64,000 bases of DNA. Source: Nemertoderma westbladi. Taxonomy: Eukaryota > Xenacoelomorpha > Nemertodermatida > Nemertodermatidae. The stretch spans positions 1 to 64,000 of the forward strand of contig JAUCBJ010001588.1 in NCBI GenBank assembly GCA_032718475.1, read 5' to 3'. The position numbers were made by a program, and so were the translations under genes. Positions 22,701 through 31,441 of the stretch are shown here, in pieces. How positions within the stretch are numbered: position 1 is the stretch's first letter; each line of letters begins with the position of its first letter. The notes below the pieces were generated by a model. That model was not told where the DNA came from. It saw only the letters and a program-made list of their open reading frames with translations, and did no database searches.

Positions 22701-25700
22701 AAATGAGACTCCGCCCACGTATAAAGTCTAGTAAATAGAATGGCGGTGTAAGTTTTGAGTAAACAAGAAAGTAACGCTATACCCCGATAACTATCAGGAG
22801 AGCACTTGGGGCCTTTTCCCTTGTAAAGTGGTAGTAGATACGACGCTAACCACGAAACTGGGCAACAGGCACAATTAAAGCACAAAGAGAATAAAGCAAC
22901 TAAGTAGGGTAATAATAACCCAAAATCGGATTTTAATATTTCGTTGGTTATTCTGTCTGGACCAGCTGCCTTATGGGCTTTCTGGTCATTGACTGCTTCT
23001 GTATTTCGGTGGCAGAAATTGGGGTGTCGAGAGTGGGACAGGGGTTTTGGGGTAAACCCTCTGGAAGAACAGGGTTCGACTCCCTGGAGAGCAGATTGGA
23101 GAAGTGGGATGACCATGAGTCTTCAGACACCTGTTGGGCAACCGACTTGGTCAGAGAACCTGGCTTCAACAGGTTCCAGAACTTTGCTTTGTCCGATTCA
23201 CACTCATCTACCAGATTGTGGGCAGCGCGCGCCTCATGTATCAGTTTATTTTTCTTTAGCAAACTGATGTATGTCATTTGACAAATGTTGTAGGATTCGC
23301 GGGACGACACGGTTGAGGAAGCTTTCATGGTGTGGAACGCTTTCGTTGTGGCGAGTCTGGAACTGCGGCATTCCGCCGAACCACGGTTTGGAGAGACGCC
23401 TGAACAGGGAGGCCGCGGCGGCGTTAGCGAGGGCAGTGGTTAGAAACGAACAGGCCGCATCTACACCATTGAGAAGGGCATGTTAGAATGATGTATCATC
23501 AAGGAGGTCCTTGAGTTTGTCCGGCTGGATATGTCTAATTGGTTTGCAACGCTGCATTCTATTTGTTGTAGAGTCGTTCAGATTAACTTGTATATTAACC
23601 CATTGATGTTTTGTGTTAATCGAGTGAATAATATTAATTGCCAAAATATCTAAGAGACTTTCGTCGACAAAGACCAGGTCGATGACACTGCTGCCGTTCC
23701 AGCAGAAATATGTTGGGGAAGCCGGATCATTTATACATCATTCATAAATTATATTTCTATCCTTACTTCTTTGTATCAAAAATGAGTACCAGTTTGAACT
23801 TTACCTACACCATAATATGTTTCTCTAAGTCCAGAATGGAATAATGATCTTACAATGGACTTTCTGTCTCTCACAAGGTTTAAAGGGATATACATTTGCA
23901 ACCATCTCAATACCAGTTACATACTGGGACACTGGGTGTATCTCAGAAACGGTCCATAACATCCTTAGTTACACTAACACAACACATAGTATTAAACTTA
24001 ATAGTGAAATGTTATTCAAATTGAGTTTCCTCAGAGTAGATAAGTTACTCTTCAGGTGGGCAAGACCGTTTAACAAATTTCTTTGTATGAAGATTTCGTG
24101 TTGTCAAACTCCATGCTAAAGAGATGAAAATATGTCCGAAATGAACCCACATTATACAGTAAAATTAATCAGTAAATGTTTTACAGGGACACATAAATTG
24201 ATATTACATTAGAATGACAACATAGTATAATAAATAGTATAATGTAGAACAACGTACGTACACCCCCATACTGTCAGGCTAGTTCGTACACCACTATACT
24301 GTCAAATCGTTTCCTCAAATACCACTACCATAAAACATTGGCATAGCTTTCAGCCCAGTAGGGCAGCCCAATCAGCACTAGTATCCAATTCTAGTTGATT
24401 CATAGTCAGTGGGTACAGGGTCACCCTAGTAAAGTAGTATGAAATGGGGCACTATTAAATGATAGTTGTGTGTGTGTATGCATCTATGCATATGTAATTA
24501 TGCCCCTTTATTTGGAATAGGTAACCATTCCCGAGCAACCAAGCCATTAGTGAACCTGAGGCATATCACTAGTCTTGCCTCAGTTAATACCCTAACGCTT
24601 GGGTCTGCATCGCGACAATTTGAGCTGATTTCCATGGCATAAAAAGCTTTGCCTTGGCGCTGTTTGTGTTCAATGTGAATCCGCATGTCAGGTTAAGAGC
24701 TCCGGAGACATTAGGGGAAGACATGTGTAACATTGAGTGAATAGTCTGTCCAGGATATGGAAGTCCCATAGAATATAACGGAATCTCAAGTTTGATTATT
24801 TAGAGCAGCAGTATTTACTCCTATATCCAAGCAGACTTTCTACATCGTTTCCGTTTTCTCTATATGCCCCTAGGCCTGAATGTAGCGGCCTCCACATCTT
24901 TAACATCTTTGGAGGCACTGTAAGCAGATCACATCGGGTCGAGATAGAGTCGAAACCTGATTTACGGTTCTCTGTGCTCAGTCTACCGGTTTCCAGTCTA
25001 CCTCCTGGTCTAAGGGTCGCCTACATCCAGCTCTCGGGTTAGGGTCCTACCGTAGGGATAGAATCCCAGTCGAGGGTTTGACTTGGAGAACTGGGAAAAG
25101 TTCAATGAGATAAATATAATTGATGTTAATAATATATTGGGTACAATAGATAAAGTTGCCTTATGTGCGTTAGAGACAACTTAATAAGTTGGTTACGCAC
25201 AATTACGCTCAATTACAATTACCAAATCTCTGGATGGCACATTCACAAGAATGCTACGCCGGGTTCACTGTGTCAAGTACAATGCACACATCTCCAACGA
25301 GACACCATATAACATTGGAGGTGTCTCATTGGTTCCCCCAAGTTTGACACTAGAACAAAATCGCCTCCGCTTTGCAGGACATCGATTTCGCCGTGAGGAC
25401 CAGCCAGTGCATAATCTTATGCTTTGGCAGCCTCATGGAGTGAATAAGCATGGTGGACAGCCCATGACATTCTTGAGACGCATCTTAAAGGACACTGGCC
25501 TTGAAGATGCGGATGATCTAGCAAATGTCATGGGTGATAGGGAGTTGTGGCGGCGCAACCCTAATGTCAATCAATCCTATTAGCAGCCTTTACTGCATTG
25601 TCAGTTCTGAATTTCTTCCTGTCATAGTTGATTCGCTTGCTTGTCCTGGGTTTGCTAACTCTATAGGAGACAAATTGTATTGTATAAATTTCAAGGGTAT

Positions 25701-27642
25701 ATATTAACTTACCTGATGATGTTGTATCTGTATCTGATAATGCCTCATTATCATCTCTTGCTGACAAGTTTCCCTCATAACGTAATGGAGGAATAGTTTG
25801 TGAGCAGACTGATGTCATATATTTAAAGGTTTTCTCCAAATCATATTCTTTGATAAGATTATTGCTCCACGATGTAAGAAGTTTATAACCATTAAATTCT
25901 AAATTATTCAAAACCCCTTCTGACTGGTATGATCGAACTGGAAGGCCTGTACTAGTTTCCAGTAAATATACCTTCGACATTCCTCCAATTGCAATGTATT
26001 CTCCACTCTCATGTACGTCAATATAGGCAGCACTTATATCAGTGCTCCACACTACTTGCCAGTTTTCTATATTGTAACAATAGACTGTGTTACCATGACC
26101 TCCTGTTAGAAAGTATTTATCATCCGGAGGTGTAAACCTTACAGATAATATCTTGGGAACTGGATGATATATTTCCTTAATGCAATCTGGTTCCTTTATA
26201 GAATCTAATACACCTGAAATATCCCAAATTCTAACCAGATAATATGCGGTACATGTAGCTAGTATGTTCCCCTCACTAGAGAAAGTAATATTTGTTACTG
26301 CCTTAGAACTCGCTTTCCAGGTATGATGTTTTGCTTCCAATGCACTTAAATCCATAATTGTACATCTCCCATCAGAAAAGCATGTTGCAAATATACGATG
26401 TATAGGATGAAACACCATCTTATTCGATGTTGAAGTTGTTAATTCAAGAAATGGCACAATATACGATATTGTTGTCCTCATGAGATCAAATATACGTTTG
26501 ATGATGTTTCTGGAAGATGCCCTACATTGTAACTGCGTTTCACATATTTCGCAAATAAGATCCCAGCTCCCATTATTTAACCCCCAAACCAGTAAACGCC
26601 CGTCACTGGCCCATCCTGTTAAACTCTCTCCATCTTTTGAAGCAGCGCACCTAATTATGTTAGTGGGACCAACTGGTAACGGTAGTATAATGCTCGGCTG
26701 GGGTGGTGAGTTTGTGTCCATTATCCCCATACCATATTCACCACACATAAGTTTTCTTTCACTATTCCTTCCAATGTAACACGTTTGATTATTCTTTCCA
26801 ATATAATCACAAAACTTATCTAGGTCAAGCTCTGTCAATATATCCAAAAAGTGATGCAAGTTTAACGAATACACCAAATTGTTTTGAACAACAGGTTGAG
26901 AAACACGAAGTTCATTGAATCGTATAGGTTCCGTCATCAGCTTATTAAACAGAGATACCTTTATATCACCATTCATTTTAGTTTTTAGTACAACATCAAT
27001 GGTGCGGCATACAAGATTAATAAATGCAGATCCTTGACCTTTATATAATGGAAGCCTTTCACCAGGACTACAACCCATAGCAACGGCAATATGATTGTAC
27101 TTAGATCCAGTAATAATAATATAATCTCTGATATCGTATCGATCGGGTCGATCTCGTGAAAAGATTTGACAAGCTTGAACAAAGAACACTCTTGGTTTAG
27201 GTATGCTAGTTGCATTACAGCAGTCAGTTGAAAATATACTTACAATGTCATTTATGGCCATATGTTCACCATCAGAGCAAGTTATTGATCCATTTATGCC
27301 GTGACCCATAAGGAATACAAAGAGGCATTCTATTTCTGACAACATAGAATTATTTCGAAATTTTGTGAGACCTTCTACCAAATCTTCCAATTTTATTATG
27401 CCACGCAAATTCGGATTTGCCGGTCTTTCAATTAATTCGCTAAAACGATCATCTCCAAATTCAATTATTTCACATGAAAGTCCTCTCCCAAAAATATCTT
27501 TAATTAAGTTGACATCATAAATTGAATCAGTCCGTTCTTCGAAACGATCGTCTTTGTAGAAAATTATGTTCACAATGAGACAAATTGTACGGCCGTTTCT
27601 TGATATTTTGTACGATTTCTCATATTCAGAGCTTGCCATCAT
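10460..27642 (-). CDS. Caspase-WD40-Roc-COR-CARD-CARD gene (four exons assembled here; disrupted in last exon)
   Basis: Joining 27642-25713, 21296-21179, 18548-17686 and 13771-10460 gives 6,223 nt. Removing one inserted base leaves exactly 2,074 codons. All three introns are GT-AG with GTAAGT donors, and phases match at every junction (1, 2, 1). Domain continuity is decisive: the last WD40 strand is completed across exons 3 and 4 (NNHNIIIG joined to DDRGTITVIDTF). Order: caspase (1-~250), WD40 repeats (~310-990), helical linker, Roc GTPase with P-loop near 1145, COR (~1510-1820), Cys/His-rich segment, two CARD-like domains (~1870-2065). Inferred role: cytosolic death or immune signalling, with a GTPase switch and CARDs controlling an in-chain protease. 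Lesions: a 1-nt insertion at ~13258 and TAA at 11210-11212. This architecture is unlike any protein I know; family calls are by eye. Confidence 0.8.
13990..14001 (-). promoter_or_regulatory. CTCF-type core motif
   Basis: The reverse strand CCGCTAGATGGC matches the vertebrate/bilaterian CTCF core consensus at 11 of 12 positions by my count. Similar matches lie at 8,543-8,554 (-) and 14,194-14,205 (+, CCGCTAGGGGGC). Functional only if the organism has CTCF. Confidence 0.3.
14194..14205 (+). promoter_or_regulatory. CTCF-type core motif
   Basis: CCGCTAGGGGGC followed by GTGG closely fits the CTCF core. It lies ~200 bp from, and in opposite orientation to, the motif at 13,990. Confidence 0.3.
14440..14700 (+). 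pseudogene. Possible GIY-YIG-type fragment (Penelope-like?)
   Basis: A plus-strand frame reads KLEYVGHTIQHLLERVRQHQ, reminiscent of the YVG...R...H stretch of GIY-YIG endonucleases carried by Penelope-like elements, followed by VKTVHNHIMTH. There is no upstream RT, and the first GIY motif is not clear. Weak call. Confidence 0.25.
14700..14990. repeat. Imperfect inverted repeat, MITE-like
   Basis: The left side has ttcgcccgcgtccaa twice plus cccgcgagcaaccttcgccc at ~14,723-14,790. The right side has gggcgaatgttgctcgctgg and gcgaagattgcttgcgggc at ~14,930-14,970, the reverse complement in outline. gttagaaagacggcgttttc at ~14,835 is echoed by gggacggctttttctaacca at ~14,892. Borders and target duplication were not resolved. 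Confidence 0.5.
16345..16640. repeat. Diverged direct duplication (~165-bp offset)
   Basis: taaagatcgtc...gcgttta, acaaaacaggac and taatgaagacgagtactgcg with ataaaccacctggcttcaca, at 16,345-16,480, recur in the same order at 16,512-16,640 with substitutions and indels. No coding potential. Confidence 0.75.
17258..17530 (+). mobile_element. LINE 3' end with AGT-repeat tail
   Basis: It encodes a typical non-LTR ORF C-terminus: RRLRFSGHCWRSKDEVIPDL, LLWQPTHGKRSRGRPAITY, ENREAWKDLI, ending ...RVRSTK at a TAG within agtagtagtagtatag. The trinucleotide-type tail matches the other family copies, but the protein is clearly divergent from them, so it is a related subfamily. It is 5'-truncated. Confidence 0.85.
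17686..18548 (-). CDS. Exon 3: WD40 repeats
   Basis: 863 nt from acceptor CCACAG (plus ctg 18549-18551) to donor GTAAGT (plus 17680-17685). The frame is fully open and encodes successive WD40-like blades: GIQDIQIFPGGSTFVYC; IISLSCDGQLIFACSKDGVL; GLKCHPSNRDSICISSSCG; CLVWDIQYNHCGSNIATSGH with KDNSIKIWSTEIGELLWKF; IVYCPSNDTIATTNW. The last blade stops after NNHNIIIG and is completed by exon 4. Together with exon 1 this allows roughly 12-14 blades, enough for two propellers, the usual ligand-sensing arrangement in apoptosome-like proteins (inference). Confidence 0.85.
18790..20960 (-). mobile_element. LINE fragment: PHD-finger, APE-type endonuclease, pre-RT linker (decayed)
   Basis: Read right to left, near 20,890-20,700 there is a PHD-like Cys/His pattern (CAFC..., CALCKATYHLPC, FCIYC) followed by PFNDIFNEE, a feature of PHD-bearing LINE ORFs. 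Endonuclease pieces are at 20,483-20,060 (YKFDIVTFTETFFNDE; NSWVKISRSHSKSLIIGTIY). The end of the endonuclease is at 20,030-19,940 and 19,500-19,330 (TLLDHIITNIS; NSDHHATFIVLQKFQC), split by a nested insertion. The linker is at 19,260-19,070 (KPWITNCLLQSIRNKDKLY). There are multiple stops. The RT is missing, so the copy is 3'-truncated or rearranged. Confidence 0.75.
19521..19927 (+). mobile_element. 5'-truncated LINE insertion with 12-13-bp target duplication
   Basis: It starts in gggaaaggcatgggcactggg and ends with ...cagcatgccgatactacta. It is flanked by taatgttagtaat at 19,508-19,520 and again at ~19,928-19,940. It interrupts the LINE endonuclease exactly between TNIS and the SDHH motif. 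The internal ORF end has a deletion compared with the 25,221 copy. The tail is a short trinucleotide repeat rather than poly(A). Confidence 0.82.
21179..21296 (-). CDS. Exon 2: short linker exon
   Basis: 118 nt, between an acceptor ...TATATAG (plus ct at 21297-21298) and a GTAAGT donor (plus acttac 21173-21178). Read in the phase left by exon 1 it is fully open and encodes a Ser/Thr/Pro-rich linker including ITPPIMKHERLRSTP and TESDSGISSWLK. It carries phase 2 into exon 3, which begins with the single base needed. There is no domain of its own. It was too short to show up as an independent frame and is supported by splice sites and perfect phase. Confidence 0.75.
21530..23715 (-). mobile_element. 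LINE retrotransposon, 5'-truncated (endonuclease end + reverse transcriptase)
   Basis: The minus strand from ~23,715 contains an endonuclease tail (VIDLVFVDESLLD) and a linker (KPWFGGMPQF). A 530-residue frame (23116-21524) then holds RT motifs: AAGPDRITNEILKSDFG, LLPLYKGKGPKCSPDSYRGI, VDFTKAFDSVNRQK, GVVQGEKLSPLLFSLFVADL, and the catalytic box IMYADDLAIYG. A Cys-containing tail follows (CSSPNCWKADDGC...). The frame is broken near 23,010-23,100, where the linker and RT frames overlap, and by a stop near 23,490. It belongs to the broad Jockey/I-like non-LTR group; the clade is uncertain. It lies in intron 1, in sense with the host gene. Confidence 0.85.
24660..24830 (+). mobile_element. LINE 3'-region fragment (family with TAG-repeat tail)
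   Basis: ctgtccaggatatggaagtc and gattatttagagcagcagta match the fragments at 19,521-19,927 and, reversed, 30,907-31,441. The same stretch occurs inverted at 36,545-36,665. It is diverged and non-coding here. Confidence 0.65.
25221..25558 (+). mobile_element. LINE 3' fragment (C-terminal ORF end)
   Basis: This encodes the end of a non-LTR ORF: RLRFAGHRFRREDQPVHNL, MLWQPHGVNKHGGQPMTFL, DADDLANVMGDRELWRRN. It is nearly identical to the copies at 19,680-19,880 (+), 30,950-31,310 (-) and 40,640-41,030 (-). It is truncated at both ends (no trinucleotide tail). It sits ~150 bp downstream of the exon 1 splice donor, on the antisense strand relative to the host gene. Confidence 0.85.
25713..27642 (-). 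CDS. Exon 1: caspase domain plus first WD40 repeats
   Basis: It starts at ATG 27642, with an in-frame TAA two codons upstream (TAA ACA ATG), and ends at a GTAAGT donor (plus-strand acttac at 25707-25712). Residues ~20-150 match caspase p20: ERTDS (Arg37, the S1-pocket position of the RxGT motif), catalytic His114 in LMGHGINGS, catalytic Cys158 in FFVQACQIF. Canonical caspases have QACRG; here Arg-Gly is replaced by Gln-Ile. Residues ~175-245 fit p10, including QGSAFINLVCRTIDVVL. No processing-site linker is obvious. From ~310 come WD40 strands (SLTGWASDGRLLVWGL; GNILATCTAYYLVRIWD; YFLTGGHGNTVYCYN). This is a C14A-type caspase domain by motif; activity is unknown. Confidence 0.85.
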
Positions 27643-28098
27643 TGTTTACGTGATGCCCTGCTGCAACACTCCCAAATATTATACTTATTATTTATTATAG
27701 AAAACGCATTACTATATAGATACTCTCTTGCGGCGTTAAGATGGTTGAAAACAACATTAAAACTAAAGAGCATTTAGTACCTGCCTGCTGTCTTGTACAA
27801 CACAATATCGGTAATACCTTTCTTTACATCATTCTAAAAAAAAATTGTTGAGAATTGAATGTTACACAGATAATTAATCTCTCAAAGATTTTTAACCATG
27901 TATACACATTAAAATAATTGTTATTCCAATAAGATAACGTCATCTTCTCATGAAAACTTGTTTGAACTTTAACAGAATATCAACTATAACATCACCTGTA
28001 AGCAAGGACAACAAACAAGTATTTCAAATTAATTATTTTAAATTTTAATTTACGGAATTTTAAGGTTCGACTATTTAGGGCAGCTGTAGTACCAGTAC
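27643..28098. other. 5' flank of the caspase/ROCO gene
   Basis: AT-rich, with no coding frame of interest. It should include the minus-strand promoter. I see no confident TATA or initiator. A short fragment of the LINE 3' family (cgactatttagggcagctgt) lies at ~28,065-28,090. Confidence 0.4.
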
Positions 28099-28602
28099 CG
28101 ATAGTAGAAGTAGTTTAATATTATTCATGGGGACACTCCGAATATCTTTGATATAAAAAAATGTTGTAGTAGAATAAGTAATAGCTATGATGTTGAGAAT
28201 CGGCCAAATTCCTAGTCTACCATTCTGAATCTCCTTTTTTATCATTTTCTTATTTTTATTTCCTTTTTTAACATTTTTTAACATTTTTTACACTTTTTAT
28301 TCCTTTTTTATCATTTTCATTTTCATCATTTTTACACTTTCTTATTTATTTTTCATACATTCATTTCATTTTTTATCATTTTTTCACATTTTCCTTTTCG
28401 TTTTTTTCATCTGTCTATTATCGGCGTGCGTGCTCTAAACGAATGGCTTGAATAATTACCTAATCTATGTGATAATCTTTTGTAAACCCATTTCTTTTAT
28501 ATATTTCTTTTATAATCAGTTCTCTGAGAGACTTGGAGCTGTATTCATAGAGTTATTATTAGTTAAAGCTACTTAGTGACATATTTTAGTAAAAGTTGCA
28601 AC

Positions 28603-28813
28603 TGTAGTGGCCATATATTTATTAGGGGTCATCGAACCTGAATTGACCTATGCCAGTACCACTGTACGAGTACTGCAGTATGCACCTATTACTGTGCACT
28701 GTACTGCTGTATCAGCCTTCCTGCCTTCTGCATGTCATATTATATTTTACTGTTTTACTTCATACTTACTGACTTATGTAAATATTAAACTTTGAGAGAC
28801 TGCGCTCTCTACA
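28603..28813 (+). repeat. Ty3/gypsy 5' LTR (211 bp)
   Basis: It begins TGTAGTGGCCATAT and ends CTCTACA, i.e. TG...CA termini. It is followed at once by ttggtgacccggacttgc, a primer-binding-site-like sequence. Its first ~45 bp recur at 33,970-34,013 (truncated 3' LTR) and at 30,187-30,240 (duplicate). Confidence 0.85.
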
Positions 28814-28831
28814 TTGGTGACCCGGACTTGC
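28814..28831 (+). other. Primer binding site of the gypsy element
   Basis: TTGGTGACCCGGACTTGC directly abuts the LTR end. TTGGTGACCC-type sites are usual at this position in Ty3/gypsy elements. The primer tRNA was not determined. Confidence 0.65.
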
Positions 28832-28872
28832 GCGAACGGATTTCGCGTACAGGCGTAGCTCTGTAGCTACCG

Positions 28873-29680
28873 ATGGCTAACGGCCTCAACGCGGTCGCCA
28901 TCAAACTGCCCCCATTCTGGGCGGAAAACCCATCCGTCTGGTTCGCGCAGGTGAAGGCCCAGTTCCACCTCCGGAGGATTGTCGACGACTCGACAAAGTA
29001 CTATCACGTTGTCGCCTCTCTCGACCAGCCGACCGCCGCTCGCCTCCTCGACACACTCACCACTCCGCCTACCAACGGGAAGTACGAGGGACTGAAGGCG
29101 AGGCTCCTTGGGACATTCGCCTTGAGTCGGTGGGAGCGCGCTGCGAGACTCCTCCATATGCGTGGGCTGGGCGACCGCAAGCCGTCCGAACTCATGGAAG
29201 AGATGCTGGGGCTCCTCACCGGGCACACGCCGTGTTTGCTGTTCGAGCAACCCTTCCTCGAACAGCTCCCCGAGGATATTCTGCTACAGATATCGAATGA
29301 CTCTTTCGAGGACCCCCGCGCCCTGGCTGCCACCGCCGATGCAGCAACTCATCTACATGGAAACTTTCCAGCCGATCCCCCTCCGTTGCTCCTCCTCCAC
29401 CATCCTGGGAACCCATCCTCACCTCGCATCGACCTCCGTGGACTGAGTTTACTCCGACCTCCTGGTGGAGTTCCCCGCCATCACGACGCCAACCTTCTCA
29501 GACTCGTCCACTCGCCACGGCGTGGAGCATTATATTTCGACCACTGGTCCTCCCGTTCACGCCCACGCCCATCGACTTCCTCTCGATAAACTCGAGATCG
29601 CTCGTGAAGTGTTCCTCAAGATGGAGGTGATGGGGATTATTCGCCGTTCGAATAGCCCCTGGTCGTCTCCCCTGGTCTTC
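28873..29680 (+). mobile_element. Ty3/gypsy gag and start of RT (copy A)
   Basis: The frame starts MANGLNAVAIKLPPFWAENP and continues with VWFAQVKAQFHLRRI, TKYYHVVASLDQPTAARLLD, ERAARLLHMRGLGDRKPSEL and FLEQLPEDILLQ, the gag of the gypsy group common in invertebrates and fish. Around 29,400 the frame breaks and the gag C-terminus, zinc knuckle and protease are missing. It jumps to the pre-RT segment YISTTGPPVHAHAHRLPLDK and ends in MGIIRRSNSPWSSPL. The copy is therefore internally deleted. It is truncated at 29,679 by the duplicated flank. Confidence 0.85.
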
Positions 29681-30906
29681 ATAGTAGAAGTAGTTTAATA
29701 TTATTCATGGGGACACTCCGAATATCTTTGATATAAAAAATGTTGTAGTAGAATAAGTAATAGCTATGATGTTGAGAATCGGCCAAATTCCTAGTCCACC
29801 ATTCTGCATCTCCTTTTTTAACATTTTCATATTTTTATTTCCTTTTTTAACATTTTTTAACATTTTTTACACTTATTATTCCCATTTTATCATTTTCATC
29901 ATTTTTACACTTTCTTATTTATTTTTCATACATTCATTTCATTTTTTATCATTTTTTCACATTTTCCTTTTCGTTTTTTTTCATCTGTCTATTATCAGCG
30001 TGCGTGCTCTAAACGAATGGCTTGAATAATTACCTAATCTATGTGATAAGCGTTGAATTTCTTTTGTAAACCCATTTCTTTTATATATTTCTTTTATATT
30101 CAGTTCTCTGAGAGACTTGGAGCTGTATTCATAGAGTTATTATTAGTTAAAGCTACTTAGTGACATATTTTAGTAAAAGTTGCAACTGTAGTGGCCATAT
30201 ATATATTAGGGGTCATCGAACCCGAATTGACCTATGCCAGACCTATGACCGCCGCTCGCCTCCTCGACACACTCACCACTCCGCCTACCAACGGGAAGTA
30301 CGAGGGACTGAAGGCGAGGCTCCTTGGGACATTCGCCTTGAGTCGGCGGGAGCGCGCTGCGAGACTCCTCCATATGCGTGGGCTGGGCGACCGCAAGCCG
30401 TCCGAACTCATGGAAGAGATGCTGGGGCTCCTCACCGGGCACACGCCGTGTTTGCTGTTCGAGCAACCCTTCCTCGAACAGCTCCCCGAGGATATTCTGC
30501 TACAGATATCGAATGACTCTTTCGAGGACCCCCCCCCGCGCCCTGGCTGCCACCGCCGACACAGCAACTCATCGACATGGAAACTTTCCAGCCGATCCCC
30601 CTCCGTTGCTCCTCCTCCACCGTGGACTGAGTTTACTCCGACCTCCTGGTGGAGTTCCCCGCCATCACGACGCCAACCTTCTCAGACTCGTCCACTCGCC
30701 ACGGCGTGGAGCATTATATTTCGACCACTGGTCCTCCCGTTCACGCCCACGCCCATCGACTTCCTCTCGATAAACTCGAGATCGCTCGTGAAGAGTTCCT
30801 CAAGATGGTGGTGATGGGGATTATTCGCCGTTCGAATAGCCCCTGGTCGTCTCCCCTCCACATGGCGCCCAAACCAAACAGCGGTTGGTGGCCCTGCGGC
30901 GACTAC
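29679..30906 (+). mobile_element. Segmental duplication copy B with internally deleted gypsy gag/RT start
   Basis: It repeats copy A but lacks the LTR interior, primer site and gag start: after ...tgacctatgccag it resumes in accgccgctcgcctcctcga. It carries a further deletion near 30,620 and a C-run expansion at ~30,528. The RT start extends further than in A: HMAPKPNSGWWPCGDY, where the sequence is interrupted by a LINE insertion. Confidence 0.85.
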
Positions 30907-31441
30907 TACTACTACTAGGATCGGCATGCTGCATTGCAGCTGCATTTTTAAGAATGCTGTGCCAGCTTGTCAACAAAATTGCACCGCCACAACTCCCTAT
31001 CACCCATGACATTTGCTAGATCATCCGCATCTTCAAGGCCAGTGTCCTTTAAGATGCGTCTCAAGAAAGTCATGGGCTGTCCACCATGCTTATTCACTCC
31101 ATGAGGCTGCCAAAGTACAAGATTATGCACTGGCTGGCCCTCACGGCGAAAGCAATGTCCTGCAAAGTGGAGGCGATTTTGTTCTAGTGTGAAGCTTGGG
31201 GGAACCAATGAGACACCTCCAATGTTTTATAGTGTCTGGTTGGAGATGTGTGCATTGTACTTGACACAATGAACCCGGCGTACCATTCTTGTGAATGTGC
31301 CATCCAGAGATTTGGTGTCCTCAGCAGTTAGAGCCCAGCATGGACTCCTGTAGAGGAGTACTGGAACTACTGCTGCTCTAAATAATCGGACCTTAAGTTT
31401 CCGATTAATTCTCGGTGACTTCCAAATCCTGGAAAGCCTAT
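30907..31441 (-). mobile_element. LINE 3' fragment inserted in gypsy RT, with 12-bp target duplication
   Basis: tgcggcgactac is present on both sides (30,895-30,906 and 31,442-31,453). On the minus strand the insert runs from aggctttccaggatttggaa to a (TAG)n tail. The encoded ORF end (FTLEQNRLHFAGHCFRREG, QPVHNLVLWQPHGVNKHGG, DADDLANVMGDRELWRCN) matches the 25,221 and 40,6xx copies. Confidence 0.92.

Larger units (their letters stand above)
21297..25712 (-). other. Intron 1 of the caspase/ROCO gene, filled with LINE sequence
   Basis: GT-AG intron of 4,416 bp. It holds a LINE with a long RT frame (same strand as the gene), two fragments of another LINE family on the plus strand, and AT-rich filler. 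Between 23,720 and 24,660 I see no recognisable feature beyond short non-coding frames and a diverged local duplication near 24,265-24,300. Confidence 0.75.
28099..29678 (+). repeat. Segmental duplication, copy A (flank + LTR + gypsy gag)
   Basis: The sequence from atagtagaagtagtttaata at ~28,103 through the T-rich stretch, the LTR start and the gag recurs from ~29,683. The copy includes non-element flank, so it is a DNA-level tandem duplication rather than a second transposition. Confidence 0.85.

Noticed and set aside
23055-23095. tRNA T-arm-like cagggttcgactccctg
   Set aside because: The stem is perfect but no acceptor, D or anticodon arms fit around it, and the sequence is LINE coding region on the other strand.
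17241-25583. Stand-alone host genes on the plus strand encoding RRLRF/WQP-type proteins
   Set aside because: They are C-terminal ends of non-LTR retrotransposon ORFs, present in several copies with trinucleotide tails or truncations.
29766-30029. Phe/Ile-rich membrane-protein-like frame
   Set aside because: Low-complexity T-rich DNA duplicated from 28,200-28,440; no conservation beyond composition.
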